Shown here: positions 24,000 through 35,560 of the stretch, piece by piece
Numbering within the stretch: the first letter of the stretch is position 1
How the letters are laid out: the number at the start of each line of letters is the position of its first letter
NCBI GenBank assembly: GCA_963942565.1
Contig: OZ012684.1
Location: forward strand, 70,298,169-70,362,168
DNA: 64,000 nt
Direction of reading: 5' to 3'
Source of the DNA: Maea johnstoni
Lineage: Eukaryota; Annelida; Polychaeta; Spionida; Magelonidae
Made by a program: the position numbers and the translations under genes
The notes under the pieces: generated by a model
The model's database searches: none
What the model was told of the DNA's origin: nothing
Seen by the model: the letters and a program-made list of their open reading frames with translations, nothing else

Positions 24000-24235
24000 T
24001 TTACAAGATGCATGATTTGTAAACCAGGGAAAGCTGAGTGATTATAATGGGTCTGTCGATTTGATTCTATTTATGCAGACCTTAATCTTGCGTGTATCTA
24101 ATCTTTTTGTTATGTAATCCTACATGTTTCGTTGTTATTTGCTGTATTAAGGTAAAAAATTTTTATCGTAACATGTATGATTTTGTATTTTTGCACGTGC
24201 AGTCAATAAACATACAATACAATAAAAAAAACTAG
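24000..24235 (+). mobile_element. Possible LINE 3' tail
   Basis: The stretch ends GTGCAGTCAATAAACATACA followed by AATACAATAAAAAAAA. This is close to the end of the LINE piece at 31700-32254 (GTACAGTCAATAAAGATGCA plus a CATA repeat). No coding part is recognised. Confidence 0.4.
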
Positions 24236-24383
24236 ACTATGAGCACTAGTAGAAATGGCTTGGATCAATAAATAGACAAAACAGTATGATAAAGTTGTCA
24301 TTGTAATGATATCCATGTCAAAATAAGAAACATCATAAGTATCTCGAGGGCTGAGTATGTCGTGCTGGCCAGGGATCAGCCAA

Positions 24384-24602
24384 TTTTACCCCTTTCAATA
24401 CTAAGGCTACTTTCATCCAAAGCACAATAACGCAAAGATTTTAAAAAAACCCATCATGTCTCTGTCATGTTGGTATTCATTGGACATCGCTCGCTGAGTA
24501 ATCTCAGATGAGTACATATGTGGCAAGACTTAGGTAATTTTATCAGGGTTTTTTGCATCAATTTGTATTGGCCAAGTTAGCCACCACCAGCATAAAAGTT
24601 AA
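24384..24602 (+). mobile_element. TTAA-type MITE, diverged copy 2
   Basis: The interior blocks CATGTTGGTATTCATTGGA, CTCAGATGAGTAC and AGCATAAAAGTTAA match the family at 45843-46055 and 56392-56605. The left end is decayed (TTTACCCCTTTC). Confidence 0.7.
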
Positions 24603-24683
24603 CAGTGCTTGTTGTGTCTGGTCTGTCGCACATTTTGAACCCTCTCCACACGTGCGACAGTTTGACACCCCTGAATTTGGTCA

Positions 24684-26211
24684 CTATTCAACAACCAATT
24701 CAAACAGATCGAAACCTTTCCTGGTCACAGCCCGCGATGCAAATCTTCCAACCTGTACAAAGTTGAACTCACAGGCATGCATGCCGTTCTCACTTGGTGA
24801 TCTCTCGAAGTTGATGGATAGACATCTGGGGTGAAGTGTGCATTTTGCGCAGCACTCAGCTTCACTGTACACCGAATCCACGTGGTAAGTGTAGTTGGCT
24901 ACAGCCTGATCTGTGCCATAACTTGTAAATAGAAAGTCCCCTGCAAAGAAAAGAACAAATACAAGTTTTGAAATCGATACTACTACATTTACCCAGGGAA
25001 GCGCTCTTTATGCTCTTTCTAAAGATGTGCCGGTGTTCCAGCTCGACAAACAGCACAGTAACCTAGAGTGCCAAAAAAAGAAGCTTTATTTAAGACTTTT
25101 TTTCATTCAATGATTCCCCCGTGAATTCGAGACCCACAATTACGGCCCAGTCAGCAGCCAAAACCTTGCTCTATGAGCTCGGTTTTTGCTGCTGACAGGG
25201 CCGAGCACTGGTATTGCCACAATCACCTACCGGTACCTCCCGTGGTCAATTCCCGTTATATTACAAGGCTTACAAACATGTTTTTGGCAAGATTTTTGTT
25301 TTGCTTTAAATATAGATCTAAACTAAGCTGTTGTTGTAACATTCTGGATGGTGCCACAATTGGAACATCATATAACAATAGGATTTCCTATTGTTGGAAG
25401 CATATGCATGTGTGACGCTCCCATTGTTGAGGGAGGAGTTTATTTACAATAATAACCTCCTCCCTCAACAATGGGAGCGTATCACATACACATACTTCAG
25501 AATGAACTAGAGAGTGCAAGTGAGGTAAATAAGATATTAAGAGACATAAAGATATTTGGAAAGAAGGAATATATAGACTCACTAGAGTCTAGAATGGCTA
25601 GACTGGCTATTAAATATCGACTGAACATGACTCGACTGTCCACAAACTACAAGGCGGCCAATACAAACATGTGCTGCCCTCTATGCAAGAGGGAAGAGGA
25701 CAACTATGAACACATCACCAAGTGCTCGGAATATATGGACAAATGGACAAATGGACAAAATCCTAAAGCTGTCAGATCTGTACAGTGAGGATGTACAGGA
25801 AGTGAAGCGACAACGGAGGCAATAAAGGAATGCATGGACTACAGATGCGCCCAACTTGACAGCTGAGACTGCCGGGACTCCAGAGAGTGGAGAAGGGATT
25901 TGAGAAAGAAAGAAAACATACACATGCTGCAAACAATAGTAAATCATATTGTTCTATGAAGAACTGATTGTTGCACAATCCAAAATGTTGCAACAATCGG
26001 CTCATGCTGAGTTTAGTTTAGATCTTCATTCAAAAATTTTTTAAAACTCCACAAAAACATTTTTGTAAGTTATTTTTAATTCAAACCTAGCTATCGTAAA
26101 ACTTCAGCCCCCCACTAATCGGCATGCAAAGTCACAGCATCAGGCTTGAAGCCATTTCGGAGGAGTTACGTTCACAAAATTTGCAACTCGCTATTAATAT
26201 ATATATATATA

Positions 26212-26305
<94 letters not shown>

Positions 26306-26830
26306 ACTTATAGTATGTACTTAAAGTATATACTTACCAATTCCATTCTTTTGTTTAACCAATTCTGAAATAAAGTTTTAGAATAGTTATACTGTTGCAT
26401 CCGAAATATTTTGAAGCCTGATTAGATACAAAAATAGGTAACTTATCGCGTTTGGACTTATACTTGAGTATAGGATTATGAAAGAAATATCAGGAACTTA
26501 GTAAATATGTCTTACATCCCTCCTCAGTGATAGAACTATCAGGAACCCCTGTATACATTAGAGCATATTTATCAAATGAATGGTAATTTAAACATTACAT
26601 TCAATCTATCGTAATCATATAATAATTTAATGTTTTCCAATTTAAAACTCACACCAAAAGGGAACGGCTAATGATAATCGTGGGAATCGTTTCGGAATAT
26701 AATTATTTGCAAAATGTTTAATACACTTTTATTTTAAACCTTCCAGCTATATTATTATGAAGTAATGTACCTGTTCCGACGATAGACAAAAGAAGAAGTG
26801 ACACACGAGGTACCGAAATATGTATTGCAT
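24684..26830 (-). CDS. Secreted PAN/apple-domain protein
   Basis: The last exon is 24684-24940 (acceptor TTTGCAG, stop at 24684). It encodes about 84 residues in the Cys pattern of a PAN/apple domain: AECCAKCTLHPRCLSINFER and later HACEFN. Such domains are disulfide-linked modules for protein or sugar binding outside cells. A good first exon is 26771-26830: 60 nt coding MQYIFRYLVCHFFFCLSSEQ, a signal-peptide-like segment, with donor GTACAT. The PAN exon needs to be entered in phase 1 but the signal exon ends in phase 0, so one or more mini-exons lie between. Candidates are 26338-26364 (27 nt, strong splice sites) and 24993-25014 (22 nt, weak acceptor); together they join in frame. The PAN exon is solid, the link to the signal exon likely, and the mini-exons tentative. 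The protein would be about 120 residues. Confidence 0.7.
25411..25486. repeat. Inverted repeat with 28-30-bp arms
   Basis: The arms TGTGACGCTCCCATTGTTGA-GGGAGGAG and its inverse are separated by about 18 AT-rich bases. A smaller palindrome, AACAATAGGATTTCCTATTG, lies just to the left. Confidence 0.9.
25471..25880 (+). mobile_element. LINE 3' coding fragment (zinc-finger end)
   Basis: An open frame to 25788 includes RMARLAIKYRLNMTRLSTNY and CCPLCKREEDNYEHITKC. The CxxC..HxxxxC motif is the typical end of non-LTR retrotransposon ORF2 proteins. The reverse transcriptase itself is absent, so this is a 5'-truncated copy, inside the inverted-repeat segment and in an intron of the PAN gene. Confidence 0.75.
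26196..26302. repeat. (AT)n(AG)n compound microsatellite
   Basis: A run of AT units with one break, followed directly by an (AG) run of about 45 bp. Confidence 0.97.
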
Positions 26831-26913
26831 GTCATCAGGGCAAGGAGCCAATGCATGCTTCACGTGAACTGAAAAGTAAGGCACTGTGACAGCAATTTGC
26901 CTATGCACTAAAC

Positions 26914-28068
26914 TATGAGGCGCCGTTGTGGACAAAAGTAAAAAGCAAGCATAAATGTATGTAAAAACTTTGAAATAAACTATATTTTCAATGAAAAATA
27001 AAGAAAAACTTTGAAATGAAATAATTTGCACTGTAAAAATAAACAAAACATTGGAAACTTTTCAAAAATTTTGAAAATAAAAATTATTCACTCTTAAAGA
27101 CTAAGATACACTTAAATTTTCCAAAACATTGATATTTTTGGTAAAAAACTTTGAAATAATTTATTGCGTTGAGAAAAGTCAAAGAATCAATATAAATTTT
27201 CAAAGATAGGCTGAAATTTACATTTAATTGTCTATAAAAGTTCAGCAAAATAGTGATTTTTGTTTCACGTTTTCTTTGATAATATAAAAAAAATTCGATT
27301 TCTCAATGCCTTTCTTTAAAAATCTCAACGCTTTTTACTTTTTTTTTCAGATAATCTTTTTTTTTCTGGAAGTTTTTCTATTTTTTTTAAAGTTTTCTTT
27401 CTAAATCTCACTGTAATTCTATCAATTCTCATTCTAGTCATGAGGCTTCTATATTAACTCAGGGAATACCTTTATGACGATAATCTTACGCACGTGATCG
27501 TGAACTTGGGTACATATCAGTGACCTTTGATAGACGGGTGGGGAGTGGTATGTATCTGTGCGTGCGTGCATGCGTGTGTGTATGTGGGTGTGTTCGTCTG
27601 TTCTAATAATGAAACGTAACGAGCAGAGGAATCATGTAGCCAAAATACTTTTTTTCATCCGTAGTTCAGGCAAGAATGCCACTCCCCACCCGGCTATCAA
27701 AGGTCACTGATTTGTGCCCAAGTTCATGTGCGTAAGATTGAGACTGCACGCTATTGTCGCCATGAAGGTATTCCCCAAGTTATTCATATAAGCCTCATGA
27801 CTAGCTTCGACCCGTATGAGGCGTAAAAACGCAGTGAGAATTGATAAAATTACAGTGAGATTTAGAAAAAAAAACGTTGTAAAAAAAAAGAAAAAAGCAT
27901 TGGGATTTTTTGAAGAAAAACATTGAGAAATATCAAAACAAATGTGAAAAAATTATTTCATTCCAAAGTTTTTCGTTATTTTTCATTTAAAATATAGTTA
28001 GGTAATTTCAAAGTTTTTAAATACATTTATGATGTGTTTTTTACTTTTGTCCACAACGGCACCTCATA
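26914..28068. mobile_element. 1155-bp fold-back element with CTAAAC duplications
   Basis: The ends are TATGAGGCGCCGTTGTGGAC and its inverse (TATGAGGTGCCGTTGTGGAC). Inverse similarity continues through long arms: ACAAAAGTAAAAA, the CAAAGTTT-rich AT parts, and a well-kept block with CATGAGGCTT and GTGACCTTTGATAG near the centre (left 27438-27553, right 27668-27805). CTAAAC occurs directly outside both ends (26908-26913 and 28069-28074), giving a 6-bp target-site duplication. No open frame is present. The middle has a short TG-rich stretch. Confidence 0.85.
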
Positions 28069-28086
28069 CTAAACGGTTGGCTCAAC

Positions 28087-29471
28087 TTAACACTGATTAA
28101 GTTTTCCAAGTAAATCTTCACTTCCATACTCACCCGTACTGCTCTCTCTCAGCCAATAGTATATATGTTCTAGTCTACGACCATTCGATAACACAAAGGG
28201 TGCAAGACCATACTCGTGACTATAACGATTTGCCACTAGAGCTCCCCACCAATTGTTGACCGTTACTCCGTCATCAGTGGTCAAAAGAACATATTCAAAC
28301 TGACAAAGCCATGGCATGCGCTTTCTGATAGAATAGTGCACTTCGGTGTCTTCGGAGTAATCCCAATCACCAATCTTCTTCAGCAAGTTCACGTCTGTCT
28401 GGTTATTGTTAGTGCTGACAAAAGAGTAGGAACTTGGAGCCTCCCAAATACCTCCCAATTGCTCTTGACCATTTCCTTCTATACGGTACTGAAATAAAAG
28501 AAAAAGGCTGGATATAAGATAACTCAATGTGTAACTTTATTACCTACTTGCATGTGACTTCATGTTATTTTCTTAAAGTTTAAAGACTAAGTCTGTCACA
28601 TAATATGACCTACATGTATCGTGCAACCACCCATAATTATTGTCTATTACCCAATTGCCTGCAAAGAACTTAGTGGTCATACAGGCAAACACCAACATTG
28701 ACGGATTTAAAGTGATGCCAAAGGAGGGAAAGTTGATAAACAGTACAGACATTTGATTCCTGCACCAGTCGACCGGACGTCTGCTAGTGACTGGTTGTAC
28801 AAACACCCACGAATAGCATCTCAAAAAGTAAGCCAACCACACCTATGACTGACGTAGCTTGCAAATGAAAGCTACACGTAGTTGTGAGGTCATACATGCA
28901 TCCACGCCCAGGAAACTAGGTGGCAATCAGGTGTGTGGTCTATCCACTCATTTAGGGCAGAAATTAAATGTCAGCACTGTAGGTACCAATAGTTACAGTA
29001 GTTAGAAATTAAAAATAGTTGCATGAGGAGGGAGATGAAACCATCTTTTTCGGGATCTTGCTATAGACTCTATCCTCACAGAGATGTGAGAACATGGATT
29101 GTGAGTGTACGGATTTAAGCAAATGTAAATATGTCAAATATGTACAAATGCATGCAAGGGTGCACTCATTAGAAAATTGCTCATCAAACAGACGATCACA
29201 AAGACAAAGATAAATTACGGCTAACCTATTAGAGTAAAGATTTCATAACTGATCCGAAAGGGTTTGCAGACAAAGCTAGTCATCGCTATGTACCATGTCT
29301 GTTGTATGGAATTCAAGACAGCTTCAAGGTAGCTGATAAAGTGAGAAACTTTCAAACCAAACTAAAAATAATCAATCTGCCGGATCTATCAACTCTTTTC
29401 AACAATACCAAATGGGTAGGGCACAATGTCAAATACTATAGTATTATAATTATATTATTATTTCATTATTA

Positions 29472-29516
<45 letters not shown>

Positions 29517-32500
29517 GTATTATACAAGGTTACGGTTGTCTATTAGTGTATGACTAAGGTGGCCTTGTGCAATACCTGCTGGCTGAACGCAGACATTTTA
29601 TACCATTTTCACAATAAGGATAACAAATATTATTTCCCTGATAAAAAGTTCTGCAGGTGAATGTTCCAATATCTGACCTCTTTTTATTGAGAAGGTATAC
29701 TGTCCATGTGTGCTTGCAGTTCCCCATCCCCACGTTTGATGATTCACAATGAATGAATAGGATCACAAAACGAACGCTCAACACGTGATTTCCTGAAAGT
29801 TTTTGTAACAGTATATTACCTGAAATGTATTTCCAGTTCCTTGTGCTTTGATGGAGTCAGCGCGGTAGAGTATGGAAAACTCTGATGTAATGCCAGGATT
29901 GTTTTCATTTCTTCGCTTTATGTTTTCTCTCGTCCATTTCTGACCAGCCACCCTGTTTTCCATTGTGCCAAAAAGAAGCAATGTCCATCCACCGCCGTAC
30001 AATGACATGTCGCAATAAACAGGGAATGTAGTGCCACCCACGGTCACCTGATAGACACCGTCAGTGTAAGGGCTACGTCCTAGTAACCACGCTGTAAGGT
30101 ACAACTGTTGGCACGAACCTGAAAAATATTGAAAATTCTTAACAAAAACTCTAAAGGTTGCACCACCGATGAAAGCAAATTAACATGGGTATGGATTTGG
30201 AAGTCAGAGCCATCAGGATAGGCCCTTACTCTATATATGACTCTTTGAGAATGTAACTGATTGTTGCTGTGCGTCTGTTGCGTGGCTTCAAATGCTAAGA
30301 GCTTTGGTAAGGAATCGGATTTGCCGTCACTTTAGCAACAAACCAAAAAGTGTTTAACGTGGCGGTCTCTTTTTCCCAATATCGGTCCCTTTTTGTCAAA
30401 CACAAAATAACGCCACACGACACCCCTCTTTTTAAACTCCTGCTTTACTTTCGTTTCATGACCTATCACATATCGAAAAATGAAGAATTTATATTGACAA
30501 AAAAAACTGGTGCGGGCATCCTTATGTATGATGTTCCTTCTTTTGAAAAAAGTCAATGGTATCATTTTTCATAGTAATATTCTCTATAATTGTAGCCATT
30601 GGAGTCTTGTGTTTTCGGTTTAAGCACTTTTACGCAGTGGATAATAGATCGACAAAAATCAATATTTCCCATGAAATATAGAACACCATCTTTGCTTACA
30701 ACAATATTCATAGGTGTTCGTCTGTTTCAGCATGGTGTGGACGCTTTTCCAATTTCCATTATGCATGAGCAATCACAAAGTAAGAGTTACAAACCCTTTG
30801 CATGATTTGTTGGTACATGTAATCAAATTAGCGATATATTTTTTTCAAATCGATCCTAATGGCTTCAATCCTAATGGCTTCAATAGATCCGCTACATCTA
30901 TACTATTTCTGTATGCGCGGTCATACTACAGAGTTAAATTTGTATATATTAAAAATATATTATTAATATACTTGTAATGATAAAAATCTACTTTCCTACT
31001 TTTCTACATCAGCTTGGTACAGGGTTATTCATAAGTTGTTATTTATCACGGTATTAGTAATTCCATCATAGAATCAGGGTATCCATGTTACAAAACACTA
31101 TCCATAGTAGTAAAATGATCATGACAAACTGGTGAAATTAAGTGACGCTTTTAAGCTCTGGATATAACCTATGGCAATATGCTAAATAAAGATGTTAAAA
31201 TATGTACTCAGATTGCGTTTCAATCTAGGAAACATCTAGGGACAGCTTGAAATTCAGCAATTACATTTGTAGATGAAAGTGTCAGAATCTACATGAAAAC
31301 CATATGGGCGGGCGGTTCAATTAATGAATAGACTTCACATTTTTAAAACTACGGACCAGATAATACTAAAAAGCTCTACTTACCATTCATCATTTCGACT
31401 TTAGCGAAGGTTGCCTGTAAGTAGCAATTAAATGCATAAATTGGTATGTTTAAATGTAATATATGTGTATGAGAAGTCCATGCTGTTGAGCTATTTTATC
31501 AAATTATGAATAATAATGATTTGGTACCACGTGACTAGTCAGGAGTTGGCGGATGTTTGGAAACCAGTTTTAGACATGTGGAGAAGGAGGAGGATTTACA
31601 TTTATGAGCAATGGGTTTATTGGGTTAATCACTTTGAATTCGTGCCAAATCTACTTATTTATTAACTAACTTACCGGTGATAACGAAAGATTTTACTTAC
31701 TAATAAGAAGAGAGATATAAGAAGAGAGATGTACAGTCTTCTAAACAAATGTGATGAAAGAATTGAGTTCTTAATAAAAGAGAACCCCCATGAAATTTTC
31801 AATTGGCTGATCGGTAAAGAAATCCCATATCTGGATATACAGACTATGTATGATTTCTGGGGATTGTCCAGCAAATAAATATGTAGTATGTATAAACAGA
31901 TACAGTATGTGAAAGTAGAACTGGAGTTGGGTAATTCCTACCCCCTCGTTACTACTGACGGCTCTTCAGGATTCGACTTCTTGCACAAGGCTTTCTAATA
32001 TGTTTAAAGTTCAAGCGTAGTATATGTTAAAACCTTCAAGTTTATTATTTGAGCACTCTTTACATGGTTAGTTTGTGGTTCTGCGTCAACCCAATCTGAC
32101 TCCTCATTTAAGAAGTGATTTCTGTAGTTATATATTTGTCGTAATCTTTTGTTACACTTTTGTTCACTTTTTGTATTATTTTTGTTATATAAGTTTCGTT
32201 TGTATCATTTTGTACCGCCAAGTACAGTCAATAAAGATGCATACATACATACATACACTAATATGCCTAACTATCGCTCGCCGCCTGTAAATGGCAATGG
32301 ATTACACATATGCTCTAGATTTGCCCTCTAAGGAAAGCCATAAGAAAATCTTTTGAAAAAGCATCCTATTTTGTTTTGTTATAAAATATAAGGAATTTCC
32401 AGTTTATGCATTTGCATATGCATTTCCAGTTTAGAATAACCAAGTAAAACATATCTTCAACATAATTGGCTAACTTAAATAAATGGCAACTCACCCCATA

Positions 32501-32554
32501 AATTGCACATATGACGATCATATGTGCAACACATCTTACTTTGATGGCTGTCAT
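28087..32554 (-). CDS. Secreted fibrinogen-like domain protein (4 exons, complete)
   Basis: Exons 32495-32554, 31384-31414, 29820-30118 and 28087-28488 all have consensus splice sites and join without a phase error into 263 residues. The first exon encodes MTAIKVRCVAHMIVICAIYG, a signal peptide. The second is a 31-nt mini-exon. The third starts the fibrinogen-type fold: Cys33, DGVY (50-53), YCD (65-67) and GGGWT (72-76), as in the N-terminal half of fibrinogen C-terminal domains, including FREPs and ficolins. The last exon is more divergent (WLCQF at 190-194, NWWGAL, IYYWLRE, terminal Cys263). The usual calcium-site DxDxD and Cys pair of classic FREPs are not evident. N159-Q-T is a glycosylation sequon. 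Likely a secreted lectin or matrix protein. The gene model is strong; the role is inferred. Confidence 0.85.
29446..29523. repeat. (TTA)n microsatellite
   Basis: A run of TTA/TAT triplets in the last intron of the fibrinogen-like gene, on the gene's minus strand as (TAA)n. Confidence 0.95.
29576..29792 (-). other. Possible cryptic or lost Cys-rich exon
   Basis: Inside the last intron of the fibrinogen-like gene, this 217-nt stretch has a good acceptor (TTTCAG at 29793) and a donor (AG|GTATT at 29575). It has an open frame entered in phase 1, rich in Cys: KRSDIGTFTCRTFYQGNNIC and YPYCENGIKC. Phase 1 matches the end of the 31-nt mini-exon upstream, but its exit phase does not match the last exon. 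There is no ATG. It may be an old alternative exon or chance. Confidence 0.25.
31700..32254 (+). mobile_element. LINE 3' end with (CATA)n tail
   Basis: A short frame reads REMYSLLNKCDERIEFLIKE, then IPYLDIQTMYDFWGLSSK, similar to the far C-terminus of LINE polyproteins. A T-rich 3' UTR follows, ending GTACAGTCAATAAAGATGCA and a (CATA)n repeat. It sits antisense in the first intron of the fibrinogen-like gene. It is 5'-truncated. Confidence 0.55.
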
Positions 32555-33044
32555 CTCTAGAATTGCCTCGTCAAAATATCGAACACCGTGATGGCGTGCC
32601 CTTGACAACACATACATAATCAATTGCATTTAGCCACTCTTATTGGAGGATTGCAGACTGGACCTCCGGCTGGTGCCACATGCGGTCAAAGGTTCACCAG
32701 GGAGCTGTTTTCTTTAACCGAAATATTGCCTTTAGGGATTCCCTTCGGCAAGAGCTTTGTTGCTGTATCGATAAAACCCTGCATGGGGCATACCCTCTTG
32801 GCATGATCAATGGTGTGCCCCACATAAAGGGTTGGCACTCCAATGGAACCCTGTGCTGGTGGGGCACCCTGCTCGACAAATAAAAGAAGGGGGATGTGTG
32901 GATCTGTCGGCGGATATAATGCATATAAAAGATCCCTTGACCATCTTTGGATCTGAAGACTCAGCTCTTACAATGTACTATCTCTCATCTTCTTTCTTTT
33001 CAGACTTTGGAATTTCATTTTTCGTCACATTTATGCCAATTGTG
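32555..33044. other. 5' flank of the fibrinogen-like gene
   Basis: Upstream of the ATG at 32554 there is no obvious TATA box. Several short overlapping open frames on both strands at 32624-32924 have no recognisable product. Confidence 0.4.
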
Positions 33045-33235
33045 GCTAATTCTTGAAAAGCCAGTTGTTGTAGATAGTGGAGGAAATCAGAGTACCCGGC
33101 GAAAACCACCACCTAACCCCAAGTCACTGGCAACTTTCTCACATGCCCAGGCCGGGATTCAAACTCAGGCAATGGTGAGAGACAGCGTCCAGTCAGTGGC
33201 GGTGCCTGAGACCACACGGCCGTCAGAGCTGGCCT
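33045..33235 (-). mobile_element. tRNA-derived SINE, family A, reverse
   Basis: The minus strand shows a GACGGCCGTGTGGTCTCAGG head, a GTTTGAATCCCGG box B, and the AGTGACTTGGGGTTAGGTGG and GTACTCTGATTTCCTC body. It is close to the copy at 35310-35560. Confidence 0.8.
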
Positions 33236-34203
33236 TTTCCAGAATAGTCAATGCTTTGTCATTGTTCTTGAACAATGACAAAGGATCATTTCTTGGTAAA
33301 ATTGTATAGCAATGAATAGGCATTGTGTGCCAATGTGTCATTCACTAATTCACTGAATCTATGAAACATAGACTTCTCCATTGGGATATGCAGGCAACCT
33401 AGTGACAAGTACCGTCTCCAAGTAAAGAATGGATATGGTCATGATTATAGAGTCTATAAACATTCTTGTATGTTACTAAATTTCAAATTACACACCTTTT
33501 ATGATCTTTTATTTCATATAATTACAGTAGGTTATAACAAATTATTAAACTTGTACCGAAGCACACGAAAAAAGGGTTACACATCATCATTAAATAAAGA
33601 TGCAGACCCATACTCCCCTAAGATACACTTCCCTAAGATACAACTTTTTACCCGTTTCCTTCTATTGTAAATTAGCAGTTTTTTGCATGCAATCGGCAAT
33701 CACTGATTTTCTTGTTATATCATCAAGGACTCCATTTTCTTTCATTATCTGCTCTTTGATATTTTTACCTGTATTATTATTACGAAGCCAGTTTCATCTT
33801 CATTCAATGGTAAGGCTAATTTTGGACTTTATATTAATGCATGCCATAATGTATACATTCCTGTACTTGTTTTGGAGAGTAAATGGAAAAAGGAAACCAA
33901 GAAAAGAAAATAGAATGTTTGAATTAGAGGTTTAAAGTATCTCTTTATTACCATCACGTTGGGATTAAAACATGTGTTCCAGGTGACTATCACGTGAGAA
34001 CAGAAAAGAAAGGAACAAGTTAAACATGACAATTTGTATAGGGATAAAGAAAGGTGGGATTACTATAGCTACCTGTAATTCAATATATGTACTTACCATT
34101 ACATTATAGCGCATAGCTATGAAAATACCTGGGCTTGGAAAACACACTATGTACAGTGAGAAGCTGTTTCTGTGGTTCCAAAGTGGTCCCGGTTCACAGC
34201 AGG

Positions 34204-34253
34204 GAGCCGGGACCAAATCCAGAATGAGGCTCCAGAGCCGGGACCAAATCCAG
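34204..34253. repeat. Short tandem duplication (31-bp spacing)
   Basis: GAGCCGGGACCAAATCCAG occurs at 34204-34222 and 34235-34253, with similar intervening bases. Confidence 0.85.
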
Positions 34254-34331
34254 GCTGAGCAACCATTAGAAAACATGATTTTTGTGTCATTTCCACAGAG
34301 TTGTAGGATATTTTTTTATCACTCAAATGCG

Positions 34332-34499
34332 CTATAATAGCCATTAAGACCTGCCACTGAGCATTGGTGCAAATTTATAGCCTCGCCGAGGGTGTTTGTT
34401 GCAAAGCTTCGGCCTAGGCGGCCTCAGCTTTGGTAACAAACACCTACGTCTCGGCTATAAATCTGCACCAATGCTCAGCGGCAGATCTTAATCCCTATA
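34332..34499. mobile_element. Hairpin MITE
   Basis: The left arm, starting CTATAATAGCCATTAAGACC, and the inverse of the right arm, starting CTATAGGGATTAAGATCTGC, match across about 65 bp, including TGAGCATTGGTGCA. The element is almost all arm, with a short loop. It is non-coding. Confidence 0.8.
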
Positions 34500-35309
34500 G
34501 TCAATATCATAACAGTCAATAACACATATATACTTTCTGCCTGCAGTGTTGAGCAATGAGAGTTATACTTATAATGAAGTATTGATTACTTGAGCTTGTA
34601 TGCACGAATGATTTTGTAAATACTGCTACTAGGAGTTTGAGACTCAGTATTTGGAGCACAATCTATGAAGTAATAGAAATAATCAATACATACCACAGTT
34701 AACTGCCTTCCAACTTTCAGAGTTACTGAAAATTAAATTTGCAGTATTTTGAATACTGCATGGTTTATGAGTATTTGTACCTCACTTGGATATCTCCAAC
34801 CACTCACAGGCCTCGAAAAGTCTGTGGCATGTGACATAACCAATACATTCTTGGAGACTGGCCGCAGTCCCTACATCACCATCCACCTGATCTTAAGATT
34901 AGACAACGCATGTCTAACTTATCATCTTATTATCCAGTGGTGTCTATTCAGAGACCTCAGCCAAAGTTTTCTTCCCCAAAGGTGTCGAAAGATATACGTC
35001 CTGAGCTACATACAATTATTACTGTAGAGCATCATGCGATGCGACAATGCGACAAATGGTTCAAATAGATGCTGTCATTTGGCAGTACCACATACAAAGT
35101 CTTTCCAATGATAAAAACCTGTATCAATAAATGGACAGTAAGTGCTTGGTGGGGTTCGCAATTTTGATAAAATAAATAACCAACAAATATAGGAAGTATC
35201 TGATGGACAAAACAACATGGTGGAGTTGACATATGTAAATAACAAATACTGAGTATCAGAGGGTTCTACTGGCCACACTGTTCGATAACGTATATATTAC
35301 AGCAATGTT

Positions 35310-35560
35310 GGGCCTGTTCTGATGGCCGTATGGTCTAAGGCGTTGCCACTGACCACTGGCTGTCTCTCACCAGTGTCCGGGTTCGTATCCCACCTGGGGC
35401 ATGTGAGAAAGTTGACAGTGACATGGGGTTAGACGGTGGTTTTCGCATGTACTCTGGTTTCCTCCGCCAGTTACAATTGGCAAGTCACGACTTAACCGCG
35501 ATATGGTAGAAAAAGTGACAAAAACGAAATTCCTAATTCCAAATTGCAGCAATGCTCGAT
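35310..35560 (+). mobile_element. tRNA-derived SINE, family A, best copy
   Basis: The head CTGATGGCCGTATGGTCTAA (box A) and GGGTTCGTATCCC (box B) are followed by TGGGGCATGTGAGAAAGTTG, TTTTCGCATGTACTCTGGTT and the end GAAATTCCTAATTCCAA. It is the most complete copy in the window, useful as a reference for the others. Confidence 0.85.

Larger units (their letters stand above)
25311..26027. mobile_element. Inverted-repeat-bounded segment carrying a LINE piece
   Basis: The left side (about 25311-25372, TAGATCTAAACTAAGC then TGTTGTTGTAACATTCTGGA) is repeated in inverse on the right (about 25958-26027). A stretch of about 12 bp (ACTCAGCATGAG) is present only in the right arm. Inside are a second inverted repeat (25411-25486) and a LINE fragment. 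It looks like a composite or fold-back element; no target-site duplication was established. Confidence 0.5.

Noticed and set aside
29554-29784. Stand-alone secreted Cys-rich peptide gene
   Set aside because: The frame has no ATG near its start (it begins at GTG) and starts right at a splice acceptor, so at most it is an exon.
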